Origin: Mucilaginibacter frigoritolerans | GTDB lineage: Bacteria > Bacteroidota > Bacteroidia > Sphingobacteriales > Sphingobacteriaceae | Assembly: GCF_007830615.1 (NCBI RefSeq) | Contig: NZ_VLLI01000007.1 | Coordinates: 124,001 to 188,000 of the forward strand | Length of the DNA stretch: 64,000 bases | Reading direction: 5' to 3' | Shown here: positions 8,221 through 17,075 of the stretch, piece after piece | Numbering within the stretch: the first letter of the stretch is position 1 | Layout: each line of letters begins with the position of its first letter | The notes under the pieces: generated by a model | Told to the model about the DNA's origin: nothing | The model's database searches: none | The model's input: the letters and a program-made list of their open reading frames with translations, nothing else | Translations under genes and position numbers: made by a program

Positions 8221-9405
8221 ATGAAGCAAAAATTTTATGATACTGCTGTGAAGCAGGAACGTGCTGTTTTAGTGGGCGTAATAACCCAGGGCGAAACAGA
8301 TGAACAGGCAAAAGAATATTTAGAAGAATTAGAGTTTCTGGTAGCTACGGCAGGTGCTGAAACGGTAAAGAACTTTACCCAAAAATTGCAGAAACCTGAT
8401 AGGGCCACTTTCGTGGGATCGGGCAGGCTGGAAGATATCAAAGCTTTTGTAACCGCCGAAGAAATTGATATGGTAGTTTTTGATGATGAGCTTACCCCTT
8501 CACAACTGCGTAATATTGAAAACGAACTACAGGTAAAAATCCTTGATCGCAATAACCTGATACTGGATATATTTGCCGGTCGTGCACAAACGGCACAGGC
8601 AAAAACACAGGTAGAGCTGGCCCAGTTACAATACCTATTACCACGATTAACCCGCTTATGGACCCACTTAGAGCGCCAGAAGGGTGGTATCGGTATGCGT
8701 GGACCAGGTGAATCGCAGATTGAAACTGACCGTCGTTTAATCCTCAACAAAATATCATTATTGAAGGATAAATTAAAAAACATAGACAGGCAGAACGAAA
8801 CACAGCGTAAAAATCGCCAGCAAATGGTGCGTGTGGCACTGGTGGGTTATACCAACGTAGGGAAATCAACCATCATGAACATGCTTTCAAAATCTGAAGT
8901 ATTTGCCGAGAATAAATTGTTTGCCACGCTAGATACTACCGTACGCAAAGTGGTGATTGATAATGTACCTTTCCTGTTATCAGATACCGTAGGGTTTATC
9001 CGTAAACTGCCTCACCAATTGGTTGAATGTTTTAAATCTACGTTGGATGAAGTTCGCGAAGCAGATATTTTGATCCATGTGGTTGATATTTCTCACCCTA
9101 ACTTTGAAGATCAGATCCACACCGTAAATGAAACATTAAAAGAAATAGGTGCTATTGATAAACGCGTAATTACCGTTTTCAATAAGATTGATGCCTTTGA
9201 GCCCGAACATCACGGCATTGAAGAGCAGACTGAACCCATTACCCTGCACGATTTTAAAAACAGCTGGATGGCTAAAAACAACAGTCCCGCTTTATTTATA
9301 TCGGCTACTAAAAAAGAAAATGTTGATGATTTCAGATCATTGCTTTACGAAGAAGTAAAAGCAATCCATACCGAGCGGTATCCTTATGATCATTTGTTAT
9401 ATTAA
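8221..9405 (+). CDS. hflX: Ribosome-associated GTPase HflX
   Basis: 394 residues. The N-terminal HflX domain (about 15-190) carries TFVGSGRLEDIK and the glycine-rich GGIGMRGPGESQIETDRR. The G domain has G1 GYTNVGKST, G3 DTVGFI and G4 NKID. HflX binds the 50S subunit and splits stalled or hibernating ribosomes, often under heat or antibiotic stress. Its start ATG at 8221 is preceded by an AT-rich leader. It is transcribed alone and ends at a bidirectional terminator shared with uppP. Confidence 0.95.
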   Translation: MKQKFYDTAVKQERAVLVGVITQGETDEQAKEYLEELEFLVATAGAETVKNFTQKLQKPDRATFVGSGRLEDIKAFVTAEEIDMVVFDDELTPSQLRNIENELQVKILDRNNLILDIFAGRAQTAQAKTQVELAQLQYLLPRLTRLWTHLERQKGGIGMRGPGESQIETDRRLILNKISLLKDKLKNIDRQNETQRKNRQQMVRVALVGYTNVGKSTIMNMLSKSEVFAENKLFATLDTTVRKVVIDNVPFLLSDTVGFIRKLPHQLVECFKSTLDEVREADILIHVVDISHPNFEDQIHTVNETLKEIGAIDKRVITVFNKIDAFEPEHHGIEEQTEPITLHDFKNSWMAKNNSPALFISATKKENVDDFRSLLYEEVKAIHTERYPYDHLLY

Positions 9406-9436
9406 ATAAAAAGGAGGGCATTACCCTCCTTTTTAT
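9406..9436. terminator. Bidirectional terminator between hflX and uppP
   Basis: The perfect 13-bp stem ATAAAAAGGAGGG / CCCTCCTTTTTAT has a 5-nt loop and T-rich sequence on both strands. It starts directly after the hflX stop and abuts the uppP stop. Confidence 0.9.
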
Positions 9437-10240
9437 TTATGCTGTATGCAATGCGTTTGTTGTAAAATAAAGGATAATGATAACAATCCCAGCTATTATT
9501 CTATAAATGCCAAATAATTTAAAGCCTTTCTTCTCTAAAAAGGTAATAAAGCTTTTAATGGCCAATAAAGCCACTATGAAGGCAATCACACTACCAATAA
9601 GTAAATACTGAATATCCTGGTGCAGCTGATCGCTGGTAAGGGTATTGTGTTTGTGAAAATCCCACAGGTCCTTTATAGTAGCGCCGAACATGGTAGGCAC
9701 TGCCAAAAAGAAAGAGAACTCAGCAGCAGCAGTACGACTCAGTTTCTGCGACATACCCCCAACTATAGAAGCCGCCGAACGTGAAACACCCGGTATCATA
9801 GCCAAACACTGAAAAAAGCCAATTTTTAGGGCGGTAAGGCGACTAATTTGTTTTTCTTCCATAACGGTCGGCTTGTTAAACCATTCGTCAACAAATAAAA
9901 GGATGATACCACCTAATACAAAAGCAATGGCCACAACCAAAGGGCTTTCCAATAGTTTGTCGATATGTTTTTTAAGCAGTAAGCCTAAAATCACAGCAGG
10001 TATAACGCCGATGATCAGCTTAATATAAAAATCAACCGAACGGAAAAAGCGTTTAAAGTAAAGCACTACCACGGCCAGTATAGCGCCCAGTTGGATAACA
10101 ATTTCAAAAAGCTTTACAAATTCATCTTTGCTGATGCCCATTAATGAGCTGGTAATAACCATGTGCCCGGTTGATGATACCGGCAAAAACTCCGTTAATC
10201 CTTCAATAATAGCAAGGATAATAACCTGGATAATGTTCAT
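9437..10240 (-). CDS. uppP: Undecaprenyl-diphosphatase UppP (BacA)
   Basis: 267 residues with about eight hydrophobic segments. The two family motifs are intact: [15 protein letters not shown] near the N-terminus and [10 protein letters not shown] around residue 150. It dephosphorylates undecaprenyl diphosphate in the inner membrane and so recycles the lipid carrier for peptidoglycan and O-antigen; overproduction gives bacitracin resistance. It is the third gene of the run ftsX, DUF3098, uppP on the minus strand, an order common in Bacteroidota. A 13-bp inverted repeat lies in the 89-nt gap before it. Confidence 0.96.
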   Translation of the reverse strand: MNIIQVIILAIIEGLTEFLPVSSTGHMVITSSLMGISKDEFVKLFEIVIQLGAILAVVVLYFKRFFRSVDFYIKLIIGVIPAVILGLLLKKHIDKLLESPLVVAIAFVLGGIILLFVDEWFNKPTVMEEKQISRLTALKIGFFQCLAMIPGVSRSAASIVGGMSQKLSRTAAAEFSFFLAVPTMFGATIKDLWDFHKHNTLTSDQLHQDIQYLLIGSVIAFIVALLAIKSFITFLEKKGFKLFGIYRIIAGIVIIILYFTTNALHTA

Positions 10241-10329
10241 TGTGTGTGTTTATAGGTTGATTGAGTTAGACTATTTGATTGAGTTGACCGAATAAAACCA
10301 TTTACCCAATCAACTTAATCAACCATTCA

Positions 10330-10605
10330 CTAATTGGTGGTTGGCTTTTTGAAAATAGCAAAGAATCCTATTGCAAAACCACCTAATACTACCAGTGGTG
10401 CAATAACAATTTTGGTAGTGCTGTAAATATCGGTAGTACCAGACATCAGTATAAAACCAAATGCCACAACTGCAATGGCAATTATCAGAAGGCGATAGTT
10501 ACCCTTATCAAAAATAAAATGAATTGAACTTGAGTCAGGAACTTTGGCTGCAGGTTTAGCAGTAGCTGCTGTTTTTACCGGACCGCTTGGTTGTTTTTGT
10601 GCCAT
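10330..10605 (-). CDS. DUF3098 family membrane protein
   Basis: 91 residues: an Ala/Pro/Lys-rich N-terminus, then two membrane helices (about 34-54 and 62-84) joined by a short loop. The pattern FxKGNYRLLIIAIAVVAFGFILMSG and IAPLVVLGGFAI matches the small DUF3098 family found beside ftsX in Bacteroidota. Its role is unknown; the constant position between ftsX and uppP suggests a link to cell-wall synthesis or division. It lies about 94 nt downstream of ftsX. Confidence 0.85.
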   Translation of the reverse strand: MAQKQPSGPVKTAATAKPAAKVPDSSSIHFIFDKGNYRLLIIAIAVVAFGFILMSGTTDIYSTTKIVIAPLVVLGGFAIGFFAIFKKPTTN

Positions 10606-10699
10606 GTTATAATATTTTTTATTTTATTTAATGATCTTTTTATTAAAGAAGCTTCTGCTTAAATCCGAAATCGAAAATCCGATCTCCGAAATCAACAGT

Positions 10700-11578
10700 C
10701 TATCTGTATAAGTTGTATATTTTTAAACGTAAAAACTTGTTCACCGCCAAAAAGGTACTGAAGCCTGATATAAAGATACCCAGCCCTATAATTACCACAA
10801 ATATGAGCCCAAATTCTGTATAGTTTCTGAGGATAATCAGATCCGGAATTTCCTTGTAGGCGAGTGACAGGGTACCCAATAAAATTATTATAGCAATCAG
10901 GGCACCCAAAATACCATGCCAGATGCCATACAAAATAAACGGCTTACGGATAAAGCCCTTAGTGGCACCTACCAACTGCATTGATTTAATTAAAAATCTT
11001 TGCGAGTAAATAGCCAGTCTTATAGTATTATTAATCAACGCTACTGAGAGTATTACAAATATACCCGCAAAAGCCAAAATAATTAAGCTGATAGTAGTAA
11101 TATTCTGGTTCATTTGGTCAACCAGTGATTGTTGGTATTTTACTTCTTTAACCAGTGGATTTTTGAGCAGCTGTGTTTTAAACTTTTCAATGTCGGCATT
11201 GTTGGCATAATCAGCCTTCAGGTAAACATCCAGTGATTGTGATAGCGGGTTATAGCCCAAAAACTTCACAAAGTCTTCACCCAGATCTTTCTGAAGATTG
11301 CGGGCAGCCAGTTCCTTACTTACGTACTGGGTTTGTTTTACCATTGGGTTAGCGTCCAGTTGTTTTTGCAGTTGCAACACATCTGTTTCATGCGCGGCAT
11401 CATCAACAAAAATATTCAGTACAATATTTTCCTTTACATAGCGCGAAAGGTTATTGGCCTCAACCAAAATCAGGCCCAGCAGCCCAACCATTGACAGCAC
11501 CATGGCAATACCAAAAACAGTTGATATATATATCGTTTTAGTCTTTTTTGCTGATGCACTTGCTTCAAACTCTTCCAT
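10700..11578 (-). CDS. ftsX: Cell division permease FtsX
   Basis: 292 residues. One N-terminal membrane helix (about 17-42) is followed by an extracytoplasmic domain (about 50-160, with the FtsX-ECD-like pattern of paired TQYVSKELAARNLQKDLGED) and three C-terminal helices, as expected for FtsX. With FtsE it regulates peptidoglycan hydrolases at the division site. ftsE is not adjacent. It is probably the first gene of the ftsX-DUF3098-uppP unit. Confidence 0.9.
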   Translation of the reverse strand: MEEFEASASAKKTKTIYISTVFGIAMVLSMVGLLGLILVEANNLSRYVKENIVLNIFVDDAAHETDVLQLQKQLDANPMVKQTQYVSKELAARNLQKDLGEDFVKFLGYNPLSQSLDVYLKADYANNADIEKFKTQLLKNPLVKEVKYQQSLVDQMNQNITTISLIILAFAGIFVILSVALINNTIRLAIYSQRFLIKSMQLVGATKGFIRKPFILYGIWHGILGALIAIIILLGTLSLAYKEIPDLIILRNYTEFGLIFVVIIGLGIFISGFSTFLAVNKFLRLKIYNLYR

Positions 11579-11798
11579 TTTTTTATTTAGATATGAGATG
11601 TGGGATATGAGAATTGAGATAAAACCATCGTTTAAATCAACCTCAACTTCCTATAACACGCTGTTATGTCGCGAAAATAAGAAACCTTATCCTAAAGGTA
11701 AAAGTTTATCTGTTATTATTACGTGCCATGCTGGCAAATAGGTAAGGGTTTAACAAAATTTAACAGGGAATGTTAAAAGTGAATGTAATCCTACACAA

Positions 11799-12356
11799 TT
11801 AACGCCCATCATCAACAGACGGTGCGTATTCCAGGCGTTTTTTAAAATAGGCGTTCCAGCTTTGCTGTTGCTGCCGGTTTACCATATGCTGGGTATCCTC
11901 ATCATAATCGTGGTTCAGTTGTTTGTATTTGGCATCAATACGATTAAAAATTGCTGATGCCTGTGCTTGATAATCGGCATAAAAAACGGTTTTGGTAACC
12001 GCTCTTAACAACTCTTGCTGCTCCATGTAAGCAATAATATAATGCCCCTGTTCGTGCCGTAAAATTTCTGCAAGCATAGCTGGCGAAGTAATCTGCCGCT
12101 TGTCTATCCATGATTTATTATTGTTCATAGTTAGCTCAATATCAAAACTAAGCAGGTAATAATTTTTTTCCCGGCGGGCCTGATACTTAAAATCAATAGA
12201 GCAATTGGTATAGGCAACTACTTCTCCACCGTAGCTACCCGGTATTCCTCTAAAATCATCAGCCGTTAAAGTGCGGTAAGGCTGCGCCATGCCGCTAAAA
12301 GCAGCAAATCCTAAAAAAAGTGTAACAACCCACCGCACTACCCTAAGATCCATCAT
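11799..12356 (-). CDS. DUF922-like putative zinc protease, secreted
   Basis: About 185 residues. The reading frame also has a TTG at 12362, but ATG at 12356 (or 12353) is preferred. A signal peptide (VVRWVVTLFLGFAAFSGMAQ) precedes a domain that opens with LTADDFRGIPG and carries the zincin motif HEQGHY at about residue 95 followed by an amphipathic helix. This is the layout of the DUF922 family, whose HExxH suggests metalloprotease activity that I cannot confirm. It starts 15 nt after the stop of the SPFH gene and is probably co-transcribed with it. Confidence 0.7.
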   Translation of the reverse strand: MMDLRVVRWVVTLFLGFAAFSGMAQPYRTLTADDFRGIPGSYGGEVVAYTNCSIDFKYQARREKNYYLLSFDIELTMNNNKSWIDKRQITSPAMLAEILRHEQGHYIIAYMEQQELLRAVTKTVFYADYQAQASAIFNRIDAKYKQLNHDYDEDTQHMVNRQQQQSWNAYFKKRLEYAPSVDDGR

Positions 12357-12371
12357 TAGCAAAAGTAATTT

Positions 12372-13310
12372 TTACTTTTTGACAGGTGCACTATGCAATT
12401 GGTTTAACGCCATCATTTCTTTCATGGTTTGTTGCATAGCATCGGTTGATCCATCTAAGAATATAACATTACCGGTTGAGTTTTCAGCAAAGTGTTTAAT
12501 GGATTCTGTCCACATGGTAAATAATATTACCGAAGTATCCATGTTAGCCTGCTGCATTTCTTTTGCAGCCACTGACATACCCTTGGCCACTTCCTCGCGG
12601 AATAAAGCCACACCTTGGCCGCGCAATTGTGATGCCTGGCGCTCAGCCTCAGCCGATATCTTAATGGCATTACCTTCTGCTTCGGCAGCTTTGGTTTTGG
12701 TAATCAATAATGCTTGTCCTTCGTTTTCGGCAGCGGCTTTCAGGTTATTGGATGCCACTACCTGGCTCATTGATTTCATAATTACTTCATCAAAAGTAAT
12801 ATCATTCAATTGCAGATCCTGCAGGTGATAACCCCAACCTTCCAGTATTACATCCAGCTGCTCTTTTACGTGTTCAACAATGTCACGTCTTAATATCAAT
12901 ACTTCTGATTGGCGTTTGGTAGCCACAAATGCCCGGATAGAACCTTCAACCGTACGGATCAGCGCCTGCATCAGGTTACGCTCGTCAACAAATTTAAAGG
13001 CAACATTTTTAATGGTTTCTTCCTGCTGATCTAATACCGAGTACAGCAGCATCGCCTTAAAATAAACATTGGCCTGGTCAAACGTTACCGCCTGGAACTC
13101 CAGCTCAACAGAGCGATTCTGGATAGATATTTTTGAATAAATGGTTTCAATAAACGGAATCTTAAAATTTAAGCCCGGTGTAAGTATGCGGCGATACTTA
13201 CCAAAAACAGTAATTACTACTATAGTGCCTTGTTTAACAGACACAAACGATGAAAAGATTATCACCGCTAAAATAAAAACAACAATTAAAAAGCCTATTT
13301 GAGGTGTCAT
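12372..13310 (-). CDS. SPFH/band-7 membrane protein (slipin/QmcA-like)
   Basis: 312 residues. An N-terminal membrane helix (about 5-22) is followed by a band-7 domain starting VSVKQGTIVVITVFGKYRRILTPG (about 24-200), then a long Ala/Glu/Gln-rich coiled-coil (about 190-270, with NLKAAAENEGQ and TKAAEAEGNA). SPFH proteins form ring-like membrane assemblies that often associate with proteases. No NfeD partner is adjacent; the gene directly downstream encodes a DUF922-type putative protease instead. Confidence 0.9.
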   Translation of the reverse strand: MTPQIGFLIVVFILAVIIFSSFVSVKQGTIVVITVFGKYRRILTPGLNFKIPFIETIYSKISIQNRSVELEFQAVTFDQANVYFKAMLLYSVLDQQEETIKNVAFKFVDERNLMQALIRTVEGSIRAFVATKRQSEVLILRRDIVEHVKEQLDVILEGWGYHLQDLQLNDITFDEVIMKSMSQVVASNNLKAAAENEGQALLITKTKAAEAEGNAIKISAEAERQASQLRGQGVALFREEVAKGMSVAAKEMQQANMDTSVILFTMWTESIKHFAENSTGNVIFLDGSTDAMQQTMKEMMALNQLHSAPVKK

Positions 13311-13402
13311 AGCTAAGATTTAAAAATCCAATAAATGTAAAATAAATTATTGGAGTGCTATTTGTTTTTTATAAAAAGCTTTTATAAAAATGGCAATCTG
13401 TT

Positions 13403-13588
13403 ATGAACTTAAAACGAACTTTTGGAGCAATACTTACGGTGCTTGGTATAATAGGACTAATTTTTACCGGCGTAGGGATAATTAATCATAATGCACAAAT
13501 TACTACGCTTATAGTAGTAGGTATTATAGGTGTATTATTTTTCTTTACAGGAATAAGCCTGATCCGGACTACCAAGGATGAGATTTAG
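13403..13588 (+). CDS. Small two-helix membrane protein, hypothetical
   Basis: 61 residues with two hydrophobic segments (about 7-27 and 34-54) and short charged ends (MNLKRT and TTKDEI). It resembles small inner-membrane proteins that are widespread in Bacteroidota genomes. It lies in the gap between the divergent SPFH gene and the convergent CapA gene, with only 16 nt to the latter's stop. No function can be given. Confidence 0.6.
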   Translation: MNLKRTFGAILTVLGIIGLIFTGVGIINHNAQITTLIVVGIIGVLFFFTGISLIRTTKDEI

Positions 13589-13604
13589 AAATCCCCAATT
13601 AAAG

Positions 13605-14762
13605 TTAAAATTTTTCTTTGCCGGCAACAGCCATTAAATTAATATTGGGAGTAAGCTGTCCATCATCAGAAATATTTAAACCAGATTCAGGAAAATCAGC
13701 TTTGGTGAGCATTTTTATACGATTTACAGCACGATTTAGGGTATCCGTTTCCAATCCTTTATTATGGGTTTGAATGTTGGAGATGATGCGCCCTTTTAAA
13801 AATTCACCCTTTCTATTAACGTAAACTTTCAGTAATGGTGCATAGCCGCAAACACCGCTAACACTTACACTTTTATAGGTGCAAAAATTACCCAGGCTGT
13901 AAGCAATCAGCCGGTTTTTATAAACTTCCATGGCCCGGCAAACATGCGGGCCGTTACCTAATATAACATCGGCACCTGCATCAATGGCATTATGGGCAAA
14001 AGCCCTGACGTCTCCCCGTTTTTCACTGATATATGATTCGGCTGCCAAAGGCACATGCTCATAAGCAGCACCTTCACCACCGCCATGGAAAGATACAATT
14101 ACAATATCGCACTGTTGTTTAAGTTGCTGAATAACCGATGCTGCATTTTTAAGATCAAGAATAGACAGCGTTTGGCTATTAGGCGCAAAGGCACAAAAGC
14201 CATAAGTAACACCATTCACCTTAAATATAGACGATGGATGGCTAACCTGGCCGCCATATTCAATACCCAAACTATCCAGCACCCGCATAGTATTAAATCG
14301 CCCGGAATCGCCGAAATCGCCAATGTGGTTATTAGCCAGGCTCAGTACATTGAAACCGGCATCTTTCAAAACACCGCCAAAAAACTCCGGCATTCTGAAT
14401 AAATAGGCTTTACTCTTTAAATTTAATTTGTAATGAGCCGGGGCTCCCGTATCTGCTAATGCGCCTTCCAGGTTACCAAAGGTAATATCGGCACCATGCA
14501 GCTCATCACTAACATTTTTAAGACCATTGAATAATTGGCTGTCGGGCGGCAGTGTTCTATTATCAGGATAAGAAGAGCCCAGCATAATATCGCCAACGGC
14601 GGCAATACAAAAAGAATCGCGTTCAGCAACCTTTGGTTTCTCAATAAGCTGCTTCTTTATTTTTTTAGAGTGATGAATGGCTTGTTGCTGAGGAGCTCCA
14701 TCCTGACAGGATGAAAAAAATAATGCAAAACCAATTACTAATAATAACAGACGCCCCTTCAT
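13605..14762 (-). CDS. CapA-family lipoprotein (poly-gamma-glutamate synthesis-like metallophosphatase)
   Basis: About 385 residues. An in-frame ATG at 14801 would add 13 residues, but the lipoprotein signal MKGRLLLLVIGFALFFSSCQD begins at 14762, with its lipobox Cys in SSC. The CapA fold follows: AAVGDIMLGS, FGNLEGALAD, LANNHIGDFG, a conserved His in SFHGGGEGAAYEH, and LGNGPHVCRAME near the C-terminal side, all metallophosphoesterase-type metal ligands. In capsule systems CapA anchors or exports poly-gamma-glutamate, but capB/capC are absent, and most Bacteroidota homologues have unknown roles. Confidence 0.85.
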   Translation of the reverse strand: MKGRLLLLVIGFALFFSSCQDGAPQQQAIHHSKKIKKQLIEKPKVAERDSFCIAAVGDIMLGSSYPDNRTLPPDSQLFNGLKNVSDELHGADITFGNLEGALADTGAPAHYKLNLKSKAYLFRMPEFFGGVLKDAGFNVLSLANNHIGDFGDSGRFNTMRVLDSLGIEYGGQVSHPSSIFKVNGVTYGFCAFAPNSQTLSILDLKNAASVIQQLKQQCDIVIVSFHGGGEGAAYEHVPLAAESYISEKRGDVRAFAHNAIDAGADVILGNGPHVCRAMEVYKNRLIAYSLGNFCTYKSVSVSGVCGYAPLLKVYVNRKGEFLKGRIISNIQTHNKGLETDTLNRAVNRIKMLTKADFPESGLNISDDGQLTPNINLMAVAGKEKF

Positions 14763-15021
14763 CAAAATATTTATCAATTTATTTTTAAATTCCCTTTTCA
14801 AAGCTGACAGGATTTTAAAATCTGGGGTGAAATTAATATTTTGACTTCAATTAAAGCTGTTTTTGTTTTAACATCTCCATTCCTAAAAGTTGTTAAACGC
14901 ACATCATCATTCCAATCTTCAGCTTACCTTGTTAGCAAACAACGCTTCATTTTACTTTTATACGCAATTGATGAGCAAACAGTTAGCAATTCCCTGCAAC
15001 TTAAAGTCGTAACAATAAGGC
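14763..15021. other. Gap with no gene seen
   Basis: About 260 nt upstream of the CapA gene. It contains short open frames without family resemblance and no -7 box that I would trust. The NlpC/P60 terminator closes it on the right. Confidence 0.5.
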
Positions 15022-15056
15022 AAAAAAAAATCCTTCCGGGGAGGGAAGGATTTTTT
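15022..15056 (-). terminator. Terminator of the NlpC/P60 gene
   Basis: The stem AAAAAATCCTTCC / GGAAGGATTTTTT (15025-15037 and 15044-15056) has a GGGGAG loop and A/T runs on both sides. It lies 20 nt past the stop of the gene at 15077. Confidence 0.85.
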
Positions 15057-15076
15057 AATTCAGGTTTATAATTTCA

Positions 15077-15652
15077 CTAGTTTTTGTTATTGTCTTCTTC
15101 TTTTTCAAGCTCCACTTTCAAGGATTCCAGCATACGGCCACCACGATAAAAATAGCGTTTGTAGTAAGCATCATCAAGGCTGCTGATAGCTACACCTCGT
15201 GATGAGGCATGAGCAAAACGGTTATTACCAAGGTAAATACCCACGTGTGATATCCGGCGGCTATGGATTTTAAAGAAAACCAAATCGCCTTCTTTCAAAT
15301 CATCCCTTTTAACCGGGCTAACCATGCTGAATATATCGCGCGAATTGCGTTCAATATCCATATTGAATACCTGGCTGTATAATTCTTTTGTAAATGCAGA
15401 GCAATCTATACCTTTTCTTGAAGTTCCGCCAAAACGGTAAGGAGTACCGATCCAGTCGTAAACAAAGTGAAAAAGTTTCATGTTGGAAGTTGCAGAAAGC
15501 GCAACGCCCATAATTTGCGATAAATAATCTTTTGCTAAACTTTCCTGATCGTCGGATGTTTTCTCGTCAGTTTGGGTTGGACTGATTTTTGTTTGAGCCT
15601 GTGTGGCTAATACACTGAAAAATAATGCAATAACGATAGTGAGTTTCTTCAT
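15077..15652 (-). CDS. Secreted NlpC/P60 (C40) cysteine peptidase
   Basis: 191 residues with signal peptide MKKLTIVIALFFSVLATQAQ. The C40 domain occupies about residues 60-180: catalytic Cys in RKGIDCSAFTKELY, the partner His in SRRISHVGIYLG, and NRFAHASSRG downstream. Such enzymes cut D-glutamyl-meso-diaminopimelate links in peptidoglycan stems. The C-terminus is Glu/Asn/Lys rich. It is monocistronic with its own terminator. A role in wall remodelling is inferred from the family. Confidence 0.92.
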   Translation of the reverse strand: MKKLTIVIALFFSVLATQAQTKISPTQTDEKTSDDQESLAKDYLSQIMGVALSATSNMKLFHFVYDWIGTPYRFGGTSRKGIDCSAFTKELYSQVFNMDIERNSRDIFSMVSPVKRDDLKEGDLVFFKIHSRRISHVGIYLGNNRFAHASSRGVAISSLDDAYYKRYFYRGGRMLESLKVELEKEEDNNKN

Positions 15653-15989
15653 TTAACTAAAGGTTTGTTGTTTTTTGCCAACAAATTGTTTATTAAATTA
15701 TACACTTTGTGTACTGTTGGCTACAAAACTATTCAATTTTTCTAAAATTGCAACTAAATGACTATTTTTTTTCAACATTTGTAAACTTTAATAATCATTT
15801 AAAATATTGCCTATTACGTAAAGCTTTTTTTACAAAAATCCCCTCATCGTGGAATTTCCGGGGTACAATTTACTCAGTCATTTGTACGCAGAAAGTAATA
15901 ATAGGGTTTGGATTGAATATAAATAACTCTTTTTGAACAAAATCACGTGTAACAAATCTTTCTCAGTTTCATATTTTCAAGGATATAAT
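15653..15989. other. AT-rich gap upstream of pdhA, no gene seen
   Basis: About 335 nt between the divergent NlpC/P60 gene and pdhA. It shows only short frames rich in Phe, Asn and Tyr, as expected from AT-rich non-coding DNA. It presumably holds both promoters. Confidence 0.5.
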
Positions 15990-15997
15990 TAGATTTG
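15990..15997 (+). promoter_or_regulatory. -7 box TAGATTTG for pdhA
   Basis: Full match to TAnnTTTG, 35 nt before the pdhA ATG. It predicts a leader of about 30 nt. No clear -33 element. Confidence 0.55.
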
Positions 15998-16032
15998 CGC
16001 TTTACTCAGAAATTTGACCGTTTTAATATAAC

Positions 16033-17028
16033 ATGAGTTCAATCGAAATAAATAAGGACACATACCTGATGTGGTATGAGGCAATGCTTTTAATGCGAAA
16101 GTTTGAAGAAAAAGCAGGACAACTTTACGGACAGCAAAAAATAAGAGGCTTTTGCCACTTATATATAGGGCAAGAGGCTGTTTTAGCCGGAGCAATGTCT
16201 GTATTAAAACCAGAAGATAGTTTGATAACCGCTTACCGTGACCACGCCCACGCTATAGCAAAAGGAGTATCATCAAACTCTATTATGGCCGAGCTGTATG
16301 GTAAAGCTACCGGATGCTCAAAAGGTAAAGGTGGTTCTATGCACATGTTTTCAAAAGAGAAACATTTTTATGGTGGCCACGGTATTGTTGGCGGCCAGGT
16401 ACCACTGGGTGCAGGTATTGCATTTGCTGAAAAATTTAAAGGCACTGAGTTTGTAAACGTTGCTTACATGGGCGATGGTGCAGTACGTCAGGGTGCGTTA
16501 ACCGAGACCTTTAACATGGCAGCACTTTGGAAACTACCTGTAATATTTGTTTGCGAAAACAATGGTTATGCAATGGGTACTTCTGTTGAACGTACCACTG
16601 CTGATACTGATATTTATAAATTAGGCTTACCATATGGTATCCCTTCATCACCTGTTGATGGAATGGACCCGGCAGCTGTTCACAAAGCGATGGACGAAGC
16701 TGCTCAGCGTGCCCGTGCCGGCGAAGGACCAACTTTCTTAGAGATGCGTACTTATCGTTATAAAGGTCACTCTATGTCCGATCCGCAAAAATACCGTACT
16801 AAAGAAGAGCTGGAAGCTTATAAAGCGAAAGATCCGATTGAATTGGTAAGACATACTATTACATCAGAAGGTTATGCTGATGAAAAATGGTTTGAAGAAA
16901 TAGATGCTAAAGTAAAGGCAGAAGTTGATGAGTCGGTTAAGTTTGCTGAAGAGTCACCATGGCCTGAGGCTGAAGAACTGTACACCGATGTGTATGTACA
17001 AAAAGATTACCCTTACATAATGAGCTAA
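16033..17028 (+). CDS. pdhA: Pyruvate dehydrogenase E1 component, alpha subunit
   Basis: 331 residues. It decarboxylates pyruvate with thiamine diphosphate and passes the acetyl group to E2 lipoyl domains. Seen are the N-terminal YEAMLLMRKFEEK, GFCHLYIGQEA, the TPP-binding span from GDGAVRQGALTETFN to CENNGYA (GDG to NN), and the phosphorylation-loop region YRYKGHSMSDPQKYR. The E1 beta gene is not adjacent; pdhC follows after 47 nt. A pdhA-pdhC pair with pdhB elsewhere appears usual in this group. Confidence 0.95.
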   Translation: MSSIEINKDTYLMWYEAMLLMRKFEEKAGQLYGQQKIRGFCHLYIGQEAVLAGAMSVLKPEDSLITAYRDHAHAIAKGVSSNSIMAELYGKATGCSKGKGGSMHMFSKEKHFYGGHGIVGGQVPLGAGIAFAEKFKGTEFVNVAYMGDGAVRQGALTETFNMAALWKLPVIFVCENNGYAMGTSVERTTADTDIYKLGLPYGIPSSPVDGMDPAAVHKAMDEAAQRARAGEGPTFLEMRTYRYKGHSMSDPQKYRTKEELEAYKAKDPIELVRHTITSEGYADEKWFEEIDAKVKAEVDESVKFAEESPWPEAEELYTDVYVQKDYPYIMS

Positions 17029-17075
17029 TCATTACCTTTAACTGAAATTTAAAAAAACTATTGATCAAATAATAT

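Noticed and set aside
13403..13588. Treated at first as a shadow frame
   Set aside because: Its two-helix profile and lack of a competing gene on the other strand made it worth keeping as a CDS; the rejection of the CDS status was withdrawn.
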